This document shows positions 14,667 to 25,947 of a stretch of DNA of 64,000 nucleotides, in pieces. The notes beneath the pieces were generated by a model that worked only from the letters and a program-made list of their open reading frames with translations, was not told the origin of the DNA and searched no databases. Positions within the stretch are counted from its first letter, which is position 1. Every line of letters begins with the position of its first letter. This DNA comes from Rubrivivax sp. SCN 71-131 (GTDB lineage: Bacteria > Pseudomonadota > Gammaproteobacteria > Burkholderiales > Burkholderiaceae_C), in assembly GCA_001724995.1 (NCBI GenBank), contig MEFD01000017.1:440-64439 (forward strand), given 5' to 3'. The translations under genes and the position numbers were made by a program.

Positions 14667-16316
14667 CTACTTCAGCACGCCCATGCGCTTGTTGATGAAC
14701 CACTGCTGCGCAATCGAGAGGATGTTGTTCGTCAGCCAGTAGAGCACCAGGCCCGCGGGGAAGAAGAAGAACATGAAGGAGAACATGAGCGGCATGAGCC
14801 ACATCATCTTGGCCTGCATGGGATCGGGCGGCGTCGGGTTCAGCCAGACCTGGAACAGCGAGGACAGCGTCATCAGGATCGGCAGGATGAACCACGGATC
14901 CTTGTCGGCCAGATCGGTGATCCAGCCGATCCAGGGCGCATTGCGCATCTCCACGCTCGACAGCAACACCCAGTACAGGGCGATGAAGAAGGGCATCTGC
15001 ACGACGATCGGCAGGCAACTGCCCAGCGGGTTGACCTTCTCCTCGCGGTAAATGCGCATCATCTCCTGCTGCATCTTCTGCGGTTCTTCCTTGTAGCGCT
15101 CGCGCAGCTCCATGACGCGCGGGTTGACGGCCTTCATCTTGGCCATCGAGCGGTAGGCGCTGGCGTTGAGCCAGTAGAAGGCGACCTTCAACAGCACCAC
15201 CAGGGCCACGATCGCCCAGCCCCAATTGCCGATCACCTTGTGCAACTGGTCGAGCAGCCAGAACAGCGGCTTGGCGAGCATCGTGAACCAGCCGTAGTCC
15301 TTGACGAGGTCCAGCCCGGGCGCAAGCGTCGCGAGATGGTGCTCCTCCTGCGGACCGGCGTAGAGCCTGGCCTCGTGCAGCTTCGAGGCGCCGGGCGCGA
15401 GCTCGCCCAGCGGCGTCACCATGGCGATCGTGTACTGGTTGTCGCCGACCTTGGCAGCGCGGTACTCGCGCGCCTGCGGCGCCGGCAGCAGCCAGGCGGA
15501 GGTGAAGTAGTGCTGCACCATCGCCACCCAGCCGTCGTCGGCCTGCTTGACGAACTCGGCCTTGCCCTTGTCGATGTCCTCGAAGTTGACCTTCTGGAAC
15601 TTGCCCTGCTCGGTGTAGACCGCCGGACCGGTGAAGGTGAAGTAGAAGGACGACTCGCCCTCGGGCGGCTGGCCATCGCGCGCCAGCTGCAGGTAGAGCT
15701 GCGGCGAAACCGCAGCGGCACCTTCGTTGAAGACCTCGTGCTTCACCCCGACGACATAGCTGCCGCGCGTGAAGGTGTAGGTCTTGACCAGCCGCACGCC
15801 GACGTCGGTGCGGCCCTCGAAGCGCAGCTCTAGCGTCTCCTGGCCGTCGGACAGCGTGCGCGGGCCGGGGACGACGCTCATCGGCGTCAGGTGCGTGGGC
15901 AGGACGAGGCCGCTTTGCGTGCTGATGAGGCCCGTCTGCGCCAGGTACAGCCGCTTGGCGTCGCGCTCGAAGAGCGTCACGTTGCGCGTGCGATCGGCGT
16001 TGTCGCGGTAATCGAGCAGTTCCAGGCGCACCAGCGTGCCGCCGACGCTGTCGAAGACCGCCTTCACGAGGTCGGTCGCCACCTCGACACGCTCGCCGGC
16101 GGCCGCGACCGCGGCCGGCGCGGCGACCGCCGTGCCGACGCTCGCGGCCGCCGGCACGCCCGCGGGCGCGCTGCCTGCAGCCACCGCGCTCGCTGCCGGC
16201 GGTGCGGCCATGCCGAACAGCGTGGGCTGACCGTTGTGCCGGTTCCACGCGTCATACAGCAGGACGAGCGACATCGTGAAGACCACCCACAGCAGGGTGC
16301 GGCGCATATCGGTCAT
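14667..16316 (-). CDS. yidC: Membrane protein insertase YidC
   Basis: This 549-residue insertase assembles inner-membrane proteins with or without SecYEG. An N-terminal helix ([19 protein letters not shown]) is followed by an alanine-rich linker. A large periplasmic domain spans about residues 60-340, and the conserved five-helix insertase core lies in the last 200 residues (the [22 protein letters not shown] block is diagnostic). Its ATG overlaps the yidD stop codon (ATGA). Operon order is rpmH-rnpA-yidD-yidC, with mnmE 275 bp downstream. Confidence 0.96.
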   Translation of the reverse strand: MTDMRRTLLWVVFTMSLVLLYDAWNRHNGQPTLFGMAAPPAASAVAAGSAPAGVPAAASVGTAVAAPAAVAAAGERVEVATDLVKAVFDSVGGTLVRLELLDYRDNADRTRNVTLFERDAKRLYLAQTGLISTQSGLVLPTHLTPMSVVPGPRTLSDGQETLELRFEGRTDVGVRLVKTYTFTRGSYVVGVKHEVFNEGAAAVSPQLYLQLARDGQPPEGESSFYFTFTGPAVYTEQGKFQKVNFEDIDKGKAEFVKQADDGWVAMVQHYFTSAWLLPAPQAREYRAAKVGDNQYTIAMVTPLGELAPGASKLHEARLYAGPQEEHHLATLAPGLDLVKDYGWFTMLAKPLFWLLDQLHKVIGNWGWAIVALVVLLKVAFYWLNASAYRSMAKMKAVNPRVMELRERYKEEPQKMQQEMMRIYREEKVNPLGSCLPIVVQMPFFIALYWVLLSSVEMRNAPWIGWITDLADKDPWFILPILMTLSSLFQVWLNPTPPDPMQAKMMWLMPLMFSFMFFFFPAGLVLYWLTNNILSIAQQWFINKRMGVLK

Positions 16317-16708
16317 GAAGGCTTCTCGGGATCGGGAAAGTCGTCGCCGGAACGCAGGGGCAGCCGCGTGAAGAGGCCGGCAAAGGGATGCTGCTGCGGC
16401 ACCGGATCCTCGCCGCCGAGCGACCAGGGATTGCAGCGCAGCACGCGCCAGCTGGCCAACGCAGTGCCACCCAGGGCGCCGTGGCGGTTCAAGGCCTGCA
16501 GCGCATAGTGCGAGCAGCTCGGGTAGTAGCGGCAGACGTTGCCCAGCCAGGCGCTGAAGAGCAGCTGGTAGGCACGCACCATGCCGACCAGCAGCCGGCG
16601 CGGCAGCAGGCCAAGCGCCCGCCGCAGTCCCGCGTCGGCGCGTCGCGGCGGCCGTCCCCCCGGCGTGTGCTCGGCGACGCTCGGGGCCGGGTGTGCCTCG
16701 GCAGGCAT
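16313..16708 (-). CDS. yidD: Membrane protein insertion efficiency factor YidD
   Basis: This is a 131-residue protein whose core from about residue 40 ([30 protein letters not shown]) is the YidD signature with its three conserved Cys. [18 protein letters not shown] follows. The family is usually 70-90 residues; this one has an extra basic, proline-rich N-terminus of about 35 residues. The start could be shorter, for example at MVRAYQ. It sits between rnpA and yidC and helps YidC-dependent insertion. Confidence 0.88.
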   Translation of the reverse strand: MPAEAHPAPSVAEHTPGGRPPRRADAGLRRALGLLPRRLLVGMVRAYQLLFSAWLGNVCRYYPSCSHYALQALNRHGALGGTALASWRVLRCNPWSLGGEDPVPQQHPFAGLFTRLPLRSGDDFPDPEKPS

Positions 16709-16727
16709 GCGTGCACTCCGCCCGGCG

Positions 16728-17204
16728 TCAGGACGCGCGCGACGACAGGCGCTGCGCAGCACGTTCGAACAGGCCGCCCAGTTCCAGCCGCACGGCCCGG
16801 CGCAGCGCATGCGATGCGGCGCTCGGGTAGGCCGACGTCGGGTAGGGCACGCGCAAGCGCACCAGCCACAGCCCGGGCGCCAGACGGGGAAGTTGCTCGC
16901 CCATGACCGTGCGGATCTGGCGGCGCAGCAGGTTACGCGTCACGGCCCGCCGCGCGTGGCGCTTCGGAACCACGCTGCCCAGCCAATACCCTTGCGGGCC
17001 CGCTTCGGTCGATTTATCCACAGACGGCTCGCCAGGTTCGGTCAAATCTGTGGATAAATCAGTGGATGAAGCGTGGACGAGCGCACGCGCCGGCCCTGTC
17101 GGCAAGGCTGACAGATGATGCACGGCGAAGTGAGCGCTTCGCGAGCACATGGGCGTGGCGAGCAGGCGCTGGAAGTCGGCCGGTCGATGCAGGCGGCCGA
17201 TCAT
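16728..17204 (-). CDS. rnpA: Ribonuclease P protein component
   Basis: RnpA binds the RNase P RNA and aids 5' maturation of tRNA. The conserved RNR block is seen in [20 protein letters not shown] and the N-terminal strand in [10 protein letters not shown]. At 158 residues it is longer than usual because of a hydrophilic insert (about residues 45-70) reading SSTDLSTDL...[10 protein letters not shown]. The DNA of that insert carries two perfect DnaA boxes in opposite orientation, so the extra peptide may be shaped by replication-origin sequence. It follows rpmH by 21 bp. Confidence 0.93.
   Translation of the reverse strand: MIGRLHRPADFQRLLATPMCSRSAHFAVHHLSALPTGPARALVHASSTDLSTDLTEPGEPSVDKSTEAGPQGYWLGSVVPKRHARRAVTRNLLRRQIRTVMGEQLPRLAPGLWLVRLRVPYPTSAYPSAASHALRRAVRLELGGLFERAAQRLSSRAS
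17014..17057. other. Inverted pair of perfect DnaA boxes inside rnpA
   Basis: TTATCCACA at 17014-17022 and TGTGGATAA at 17049-17057 are perfect, oppositely oriented matches to the DnaA box. Inner edges are 26 bp apart. A two-mismatch relative (AGTGGATGA, 17061-17069) follows. They lie in the rnpA coding region about 300 bp left of the intergenic oriC candidate. Confidence 0.7.
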
Positions 17205-17225
17205 CGCCAGCGCGCGCGAGCGGAC

Positions 17226-17360
17226 TCAGGCCGCCAGACGCTTGCGACCCTTGGCGCGGCGCGCCTTGATGACGGCACGGCCGCCGCGCGTCTTCATGCG
17301 TACGAGAAAGCCGTGCGTACGCGCGCGGCGGGTCTTCGAAGGCTGGTAGGTGCGCTTCAT
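17226..17360 (-). CDS. rpmH: 50S ribosomal protein L34
   Basis: This is a 44-residue, highly basic protein beginning [20 protein letters not shown] and ending KGRKRLAA, the universal bacterial L34 sequence. An upstream in-frame ATG at 17366 (MAMKRT) is better spaced from the GGAG ribosome-binding site (7 nt versus 13), so the protein may carry two extra residues before processing. It is the first gene of the leftward rpmH-rnpA-yidD-yidC cluster and borders the oriC candidate. Confidence 0.97.
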   Translation of the reverse strand: MKRTYQPSKTRRARTHGFLVRMKTRGGRAVIKARRAKGRKRLAA

Positions 17361-17528
17361 GGCCATGATGGGGCTCCGGTAGCGGGTAGGGAAGAGGAAG
17401 AAGTCGAACGGGGGACTCGCCGCTTGCGGCGCAACGCGCGGGCTTGGCCCGCGGGGCCGGCGCGCGCACGGGCAGGGTGAAGGCGCAACTGCAGCGTGCC
17501 CGACGCGCCATGGGCGCTGTCGCGTACC

Positions 17529-17580
17529 AAACCGCCAAAGCCAAAACCGCCTAAGCAACCGCCTAAGCAACCGCCTAAGC
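17529..17580. repeat. Tandem 12-bp iterons in the oriC spacer
   Basis: AACCGCCTAAGC occurs three times in direct tandem (17545-17580), preceded by a degenerate copy AACCGCCAAAGCC. The array lies about 100 bp left of the perfect DnaA box. It codes for nothing convincing in any frame. Confidence 0.8.
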
Positions 17581-17682
17581 GCAAGTCCGAAGAACCCTCT
17601 ATTAGAGCAAGAAAGCCGTTTAGGGTCAAACACTTGCACCATGGCTTGCGGCTTCGGGCGGGCTTGACCCCAGGTCGAAAAC

Positions 17683-17691
17683 TGTGGATAA
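17683..17691. promoter_or_regulatory. DnaA box upstream of dnaA
   Basis: TGTGGATAA is a perfect reverse-orientation DnaA box 62 bp before the dnaA ATG. It may serve both origin function and dnaA autoregulation. Confidence 0.7.
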
Positions 17692-17752
17692 CTGCGCCTC
17701 GCCGGGGCTCGGAGGACAGCCTTGGCAAGTTCCTGATCGATACCTTTCCACA

Positions 17753-19258
17753 ATGACAGAAGACCTCTGGCAGGCCGGCTGCGAGCGTCTGGCAGCGCAA
17801 CTGCCCGAACAGCAGTTCAACACCTGGATTCGCCCCTTGCCCCCCGCCCAGCTCGTCAGCGACGGGCCCGATGGGGTGGTGGTGTGCCTGCGCGCGCCCA
17901 ATCGATTCAAGCTCGACTGGATCCGCTCGCAGTACGCCGGACGCATCGAGGCGACGCTGGCCGAGCTTGCCGGACGCCCGGTGCGGCTGGATCTGGCGCT
18001 GGCGCCGCGCGAACCCGCCCCTGCGGCAGGCCCGTCCGCCGCGGCAGGCGCCGCAACACCCGCCGTCGCGTCCATCCTCGCCTCGGCGGCTGCCGCGACC
18101 GGCACCCGCAGCATCACCGAGACGCTGGCGAGCGGCGGCTTCACCGGCTCATCGGCCGAGCGCCGCAACGGGCTGCCGAACGCGCCCGCGCCGGCTGCCG
18201 ACGCTTCCGGGCGCGAGCGCGCCGCGCCGCCGATGCCGCGCCACAAGCTCAATCCGGCGCTGACCTTCGAGACCCTGGTGGCCGGACGCGCCAACCAAAT
18301 GGCGCGCACCGCGGCGCTGCACGTGGCCGGCGCCCCCGGGCAGATGTACAACCCGCTCTTCATCTACGGCGGTGTCGGCCTGGGCAAGACGCACCTCGTG
18401 CACGCGGTCGGCAATGCGCTGCTGAAGGACCGGCCCGATGCGCGCGTGCTCTACCTGCACGCCGAGCAGTTCATCAGCGACGTCGTGCGCAACTACCAGC
18501 GCAAGACCTTCGATGAGCTGAAGGCGAAATATCACAGCCTGGACCTGCTGCTCATCGACGACGTGCAGTTCTTCGCCGGCAAGGAGCGCACGCAGGAGGA
18601 GTTCTTCAACGCCTTCGAGGCGCTGCTGGCCAAGCGCGCGCACATCATCATGACCAGCGACACCTACCCCAAGGGCCTGGTCGACATCGACGAGCGCCTC
18701 ACGAGCCGTTTCGACGCCGGACTCACGGTGGCCATCGAGCCGCCCGAGCTCGAGATGCGCGTGGCGATCCTCATCGCCAAGGCACGTGCCGAAGGCGCCG
18801 AGATGCCCGAGGACGTCGCCTTCTTCATCGCCAAGAACGTGCGCGCCAACGTGCGCGAGCTCGAAGGCGCGCTGCGCAAGGTGCTGGCCTACAGCCGCTT
18901 CACCCACAAGGAGATCCACATCGCCCTCGCGCGCGAGGCCTTGCGCGACCTGCTCTCGATCCAGAACCGGCAGATCTCGGTGGAGAACATCCAGAAGACG
19001 GTGGCCGACTTCTACAAGATCAAGGTCGCCGACATGTACAGCAAGAAGCGCCCGGCGAGCATCGCGCGCCCGCGCCAGATCGCCATGTACCTGGCCAAGG
19101 ACATGACGAAGAAGAGCCTGCCCGAGATCGGTGAGCTCTTCGGCGGGCGCGATCACACCACCGTGCTGCACGCGGTGCGCAAGATCGGCGACGAGCGCCA
19201 GCGCAACCCGGAGCTCAACCAGCAGTTGCACGTGCTCGAACAGACCCTCAAGGGCTGA
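17753..19258 (+). CDS. dnaA: Chromosomal replication initiator DnaA
   Basis: DnaA binds DnaA boxes and melts oriC. This 501-residue copy has domain I (residues 1-85, [21 protein letters not shown]). A long Ala/Pro-rich domain II linker spans about 85-165. Domain III is AAA+, with Walker [11 protein letters not shown] near 205 and Walker [10 protein letters not shown]. Domain IV contains the DNA-binding signature [18 protein letters not shown] 17753 gives the normal MTEDLWQ start; no Shine-Dalgarno is visible and a DnaA-box-like CTTTCCACA touches the start codon. dnaN follows after 261 bp. Confidence 0.97.
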   Translation: MTEDLWQAGCERLAAQLPEQQFNTWIRPLPPAQLVSDGPDGVVVCLRAPNRFKLDWIRSQYAGRIEATLAELAGRPVRLDLALAPREPAPAAGPSAAAGAATPAVASILASAAAATGTRSITETLASGGFTGSSAERRNGLPNAPAPAADASGRERAAPPMPRHKLNPALTFETLVAGRANQMARTAALHVAGAPGQMYNPLFIYGGVGLGKTHLVHAVGNALLKDRPDARVLYLHAEQFISDVVRNYQRKTFDELKAKYHSLDLLLIDDVQFFAGKERTQEEFFNAFEALLAKRAHIIMTSDTYPKGLVDIDERLTSRFDAGLTVAIEPPELEMRVAILIAKARAEGAEMPEDVAFFIAKNVRANVRELEGALRKVLAYSRFTHKEIHIALAREALRDLLSIQNRQISVENIQKTVADFYKIKVADMYSKKRPASIARPRQIAMYLAKDMTKKSLPEIGELFGGRDHTTVLHAVRKIGDERQRNPELNQQLHVLEQTLKG

Positions 19259-19316
19259 TGGGCCGCGCGCCGCCAACACCGCGGACAGCGTGGACAAGGC
19301 TGGGGGCAAGAGTCGG

Positions 19317-19332
19317 ACAAGTCCGGACTTGT
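19317..19332. repeat. Perfect 16-bp palindrome between dnaA and dnaN
   Basis: ACAAGTCCGGACTTGT is an uninterrupted palindrome 58 bp after the dnaA stop. With no loop it is a poor terminator and a better candidate operator. The surrounding 261-bp spacer also contains TTGCCCACA and TTGTGCACA, loose relatives of the DnaA box. Confidence 0.45.
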
Positions 19333-19519
19333 GCACAGCCCGGGATCGTGGCGCGCGCTTGCCCACAATCCGGCGACGCCGGGGCAGTCGTTGCGTCCAC
19401 AGGGTTCACGGCAGCGTAAATCCCTGTCGGAACAGGCGAAAATAAGCTTTTCCCCAGCTTGGCGCGGCCTCTACTACGGCTACCAGGCGTTTCAAAGAGA
19501 AAACAGCAAGAGGAAGCCC

Positions 19520-20629
19520 ATGATCGTCGTGAGATCGTCGCAGGACAAACTGCTGCAGGCCCTGCAGTCGGTGGCCGGCATCGTCGAGCGTCGTCATACG
19601 CTTCCGGTGCTGGCCAACGTGCTGCTGCGCCGCAACGGTCCGCTGCTCGAGCTGACCACCAGCGACCTCGACATCCAGGTGCGCACCCGTGCCGACCTCG
19701 GCGGCGACGAGGGTGACTTCGCGACCACGGTGGGCGCGCGCAAGCTCATCGACATCCTGCGCGCCCTGCCCTCCGATCAGGTCGTCACCCTGTCCTCGGC
19801 GCAGAACAAGCTCACGCTGCAGGCCGGGCGCAGCCGCTTCACGCTGCAGACGCTGCCGGCGGAGGACTTCCCGCTGGTCAACGAGTCGGTCGACTTCGGC
19901 CCGGCCTTCGCGGTGCCGCAGAAGGTGCTGAAGGATCTCATCAACCAGGTACATTTCGCGATGGCGGTGCACGACATCCGCTACTACCTCAACGGCATCC
20001 TCTTCATCGCCGAGGGCCGCACGCTCACCCTCGTGGCCACCGACGGTCACCGCTTGGCGCTGGCGCAGGCCACGCTGCAGGCGGATGTGCCGGGCCGCCA
20101 GGAGGTCATCCTGCCGCGCAAGACGGTGCTCGAACTGCAGCGCCTGCTCGCCGACGACGAGGAGCCCATCGAGATGCGCTTTGCCGGCAACCAGGCGCGC
20201 TGCGTCTTCGGCGACATGGAGTTCGTCACCAAGCTGGTCGAGGGCAAGTTCCCCGATTACAACCGCGTCATCCCGAAGAACCACCGCAACAGCCTGACGC
20301 TGGGGCGCGCACCGCTGCTGGCCAGCCTGCAGCGTGCGGCCATCCTCACGAGCGAGAAGTTCAAGGGCGTGCGCGTGAACCTCGAGCCCGGGGTGCTGCG
20401 CATCGCGGCCAACAACACCGAGCAGGAGGAGGCCAACGACGAGCTCGAGGTCGACTACGAGGGCGATGCGATCGACATCGGCTTCAACGTCACCTACCTG
20501 ATCGACATGCTCTCCAACGTCAACCAGGAGCGCGTGACGATCGAGCTGCAGGACAGCAGCGCGAGCGCGCTGATCACCGTGCCCGAGCAGCCGGGCTTCA
20601 AGTACGTGGTGATGCCGATGCGGATCTGA
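19520..20629 (+). CDS. dnaN: DNA polymerase III beta sliding clamp
   Basis: This 369-residue protein forms the dimeric ring that tethers replicative polymerase to DNA. Three repeated clamp folds are present. The first starts MIVVRSSQDKLLQALQSVAGIVERRHTLPVLANVLL, and the C-terminus ends KYVVMPMRI as usual. The hydrophobic protein-binding cleft ends with that conserved tail. The start at 19520 is preceded by AGAGGAAGCCC; the 63 upstream residues in the ORF are not conserved in the family. Confidence 0.97.
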   Translation: MIVVRSSQDKLLQALQSVAGIVERRHTLPVLANVLLRRNGPLLELTTSDLDIQVRTRADLGGDEGDFATTVGARKLIDILRALPSDQVVTLSSAQNKLTLQAGRSRFTLQTLPAEDFPLVNESVDFGPAFAVPQKVLKDLINQVHFAMAVHDIRYYLNGILFIAEGRTLTLVATDGHRLALAQATLQADVPGRQEVILPRKTVLELQRLLADDEEPIEMRFAGNQARCVFGDMEFVTKLVEGKFPDYNRVIPKNHRNSLTLGRAPLLASLQRAAILTSEKFKGVRVNLEPGVLRIAANNTEQEEANDELEVDYEGDAIDIGFNVTYLIDMLSNVNQERVTIELQDSSASALITVPEQPGFKYVVMPMRI

Positions 20630-24165
<3,536 letters not shown>

Positions 24166-24178
24166 GGGCGCGCCGCGG

Positions 24179-25057
24179 CTAGGAGGCCACCGCGTCGGCC
24201 GGTGCCGGCTCCTGCCCTTGCGGCAGCGCCAGGTGCAGCCGCTGCAGCAGTTCCAGGTTCTTGCGGGCGTGCGCGTCCTTCGGGTCCAGGGTCAATGCCG
24301 TGCGCAGCGCGCGCTCGGCCTGCGCGAACGCACCCTGGTGGCGGTAGAGCACGCCCAGGGTGTTGAAGAGCGGCGCGAAGCCGGCGTCCTGCGCGTAGGC
24401 GCCGCGCAGCCAAGCATAGGCTTCGCGCGGGCGGCCCTGCAGCATTTCCTCGGCGGCGCGGTTGTTCATGAACATCGCGGCGACGCGGCGTTCGTCCACG
24501 ACCTGGCGCTGCTGCCGGCTCAGGTCCTGCCCCGGCAGGAAGTCGACGATCAGCCAGGGATCGAAGCCCCTGAAGGTGCGGCGCAGTTCGATGCCGAGCG
24601 CGAGGTTGATGTGGCCGACGATGAAGGTGAGATCGCCGCTGTGCTCGATCGTCGGGGCGGCCAGCACCTCGTGCAGGCGCACCGGCACGCCGAGCTCGCG
24701 GGCCAGCGCCGCAGTCATCAGGACGAGCGAGAGGCAGTTGCCGCGCCGCTCGGCGAACGCTTCGGCGGCCGTGCGCGTGGGCTGGGCCTCGTAGGCCAGC
24801 AGCAGCTCGCCGGGCGTCGCCAGGGCGTCGAGCAGGGCCTGGCGCTCGCCGCGGCGCCGGGCGCGCGGCCGCACGCGCTCGTCGAGGAAGCGCCGCATCG
24901 GGGGTGTCATGGCCATCAGCGCCGCGGCATCGGGCAGCGCGGGCAGCGGCGCGAAGAGCGCATCGTCGAAGGCAGCGGCGGCGTGTGGCGCGCGCGGCGG
25001 CGCCGCGGCGCAGCCGATCAGCAGCAGGCTCGTCAGCAGCGCGATCCAGGTCTTCAT
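24179..25057 (-). CDS. Lipoprotein with transglutaminase-like and TPR regions
   Basis: This is a 292-residue predicted lipoprotein (MKTWIALLTSLLLIGCAAAPP, lipobox LIGC). After a short linker comes a transglutaminase-like/SirB1-like region: RRGNCLSLVLMTAALARELGV supplies the Cys and VGHINLALGI the His. The C-terminal third is a tetratricopeptide repeat pair (APLFNTLGVLYRHQGAFAQAERALRTALTLDPKDAHARKNL). The start at 25057 follows GGAAGGTG. The role is unknown; an envelope scaffold or peptidase-like activity is possible. Confidence 0.75.
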   Translation of the reverse strand: MKTWIALLTSLLLIGCAAAPPRAPHAAAAFDDALFAPLPALPDAAALMAMTPPMRRFLDERVRPRARRRGERQALLDALATPGELLLAYEAQPTRTAAEAFAERRGNCLSLVLMTAALARELGVPVRLHEVLAAPTIEHSGDLTFIVGHINLALGIELRRTFRGFDPWLIVDFLPGQDLSRQQRQVVDERRVAAMFMNNRAAEEMLQGRPREAYAWLRGAYAQDAGFAPLFNTLGVLYRHQGAFAQAERALRTALTLDPKDAHARKNLELLQRLHLALPQGQEPAPADAVAS

Positions 25058-25155
25058 CACCTTCCCCCCGCCGGTGGCGGCACGCAAGGTGCACGGGGCC
25101 TATCGTCGTTGTGGCGCCGGGCGGCGTCAACCCGCCCGCCCTGCCCTCGGGGCCC

Positions 25156-25896
25156 TCAGAACGTGAAGCCGCGGCTCAGGCCCTGGCCGGCGAAGGGCTC
25201 CAGCAGCACGAGCAGGGGCGCCAGCGGCGCGTAGCGCAGGGCGATGCCGCTGGCGGTCCGCGCCAGCGGCGCCAGCGCCGCGGTGTGCGGCGCCAGGCCT
25301 TCGTCCTGCGCCTGCGCGCAGAGGGCGCCGATGCGCTGCAACTGCTGCAGCAGGGCCGTCCATTCGAGTGCGCGCCAGCATTCGCCGAAGTCCTCGGCCA
25401 GGGCCTGCCCGAGCGCCGGCGCGCTGCGGCGCGCCTGCTGCCACCAGCGCACGGCGGCGTCGATGCGCTCCTCCTCACCGCAGGCGAGGCTGGGGTCCAT
25501 GAGCAGGCCGGCCAGATCGAAGAGCCAGGGGCCGCGCAGCGTCGGGCGGATCGCGGGCCCAGAAGCAGCGTCCGCGGCCGGAGGTCCATCGCCTCGCGCG
25601 CCGGCGGCCGCTGGCCAGGCACGACGCAGCGCGACTGCGGGCTGGGCCAGCGCGCCGGACACGAGCAGGTCCAGGGCGCGATCCAGGCCGCGCGGCCGTG
25701 CGGCGCCGGTCGGCTGCGCACAGGCCTGCAGGAAGAGCGCCAGCGCCGCGCGCAGCGCCGGCTCGTCGAGCCGCGGGAGCCCGCCTCCCTGCGCCTCGTC
25801 CCGCAGCGCGTCGTGCGCAGCGGCCTGCCAGGCCTGCAGCGCCTGCACGGCGGCGCGCAGCCGCTGCTGTCGTTCGGCGGGATCGTCGTGATGCAT
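25156..25896 (-). CDS. Degenerate AmgK-like phosphotransferase
   Basis: This 246-residue protein sits where Burkholderiales and pseudomonads keep amgK (cell-wall sugar kinase) beside lptD. Its C-terminal half follows the AmgK pattern (GPWLFDLAGLLMD; EERIDAAVRWWQQARR; FGECWRALEWTALLQQLQRIG; ALRYAPLAPLLVLLEPF). Its middle keeps the LPRLDEPALRAALALF helix. The ATP-binding N-lobe and the H-x-D-x-x-x-x-N catalytic loop are gone; an alanine/proline-rich stretch stands in their place, so kinase activity is unlikely. The frame is open and codon use normal, so it may be expressed in another role. The partner gene murU is not next to it. Confidence 0.6.
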   Translation of the reverse strand: MHHDDPAERQQRLRAAVQALQAWQAAAHDALRDEAQGGGLPRLDEPALRAALALFLQACAQPTGAARPRGLDRALDLLVSGALAQPAVALRRAWPAAAGARGDGPPAADAASGPAIRPTLRGPWLFDLAGLLMDPSLACGEEERIDAAVRWWQQARRSAPALGQALAEDFGECWRALEWTALLQQLQRIGALCAQAQDEGLAPHTAALAPLARTASGIALRYAPLAPLLVLLEPFAGQGLSRGFTF

Positions 25897-25941
25897 CGCG
25901 TGGTGTTCGCGGCGGCGAACCCTCGTGGATAATCGCCGGCC

Positions 25942-25947
25942 ATTCTA
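25942..25947 (-). promoter_or_regulatory. Candidate -10 box of the AmgK-like gene
   Basis: TAGAAT on the minus strand lies 46 nt before the AmgK-like ATG and overlaps the start of divergent lptD. On the plus strand GATAAT (25928-25933) lies 13 nt before the lptD ATG. The two promoters would interleave. Confidence 0.35.

Larger units (their letters stand above)
17361..17752. other. Putative replication origin (oriC) between rpmH and dnaA
   Basis: This 392-bp divergent spacer lies between rpmH and dnaA, the usual origin site in many bacteria. It has a perfect DnaA box (17683-17691) and a near box CTTTCCACA touching the dnaA start. It also has a 12-bp iteron array (17529-17580) and a relatively A/T-rich patch around 17595-17635 (CTCTATTAGAG...GTTTAGGGTCAAACAC) that could unwind. 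Two more boxes lie in rnpA. Gene orientation switches here from leftward to rightward, as at an origin. Confidence 0.7.
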
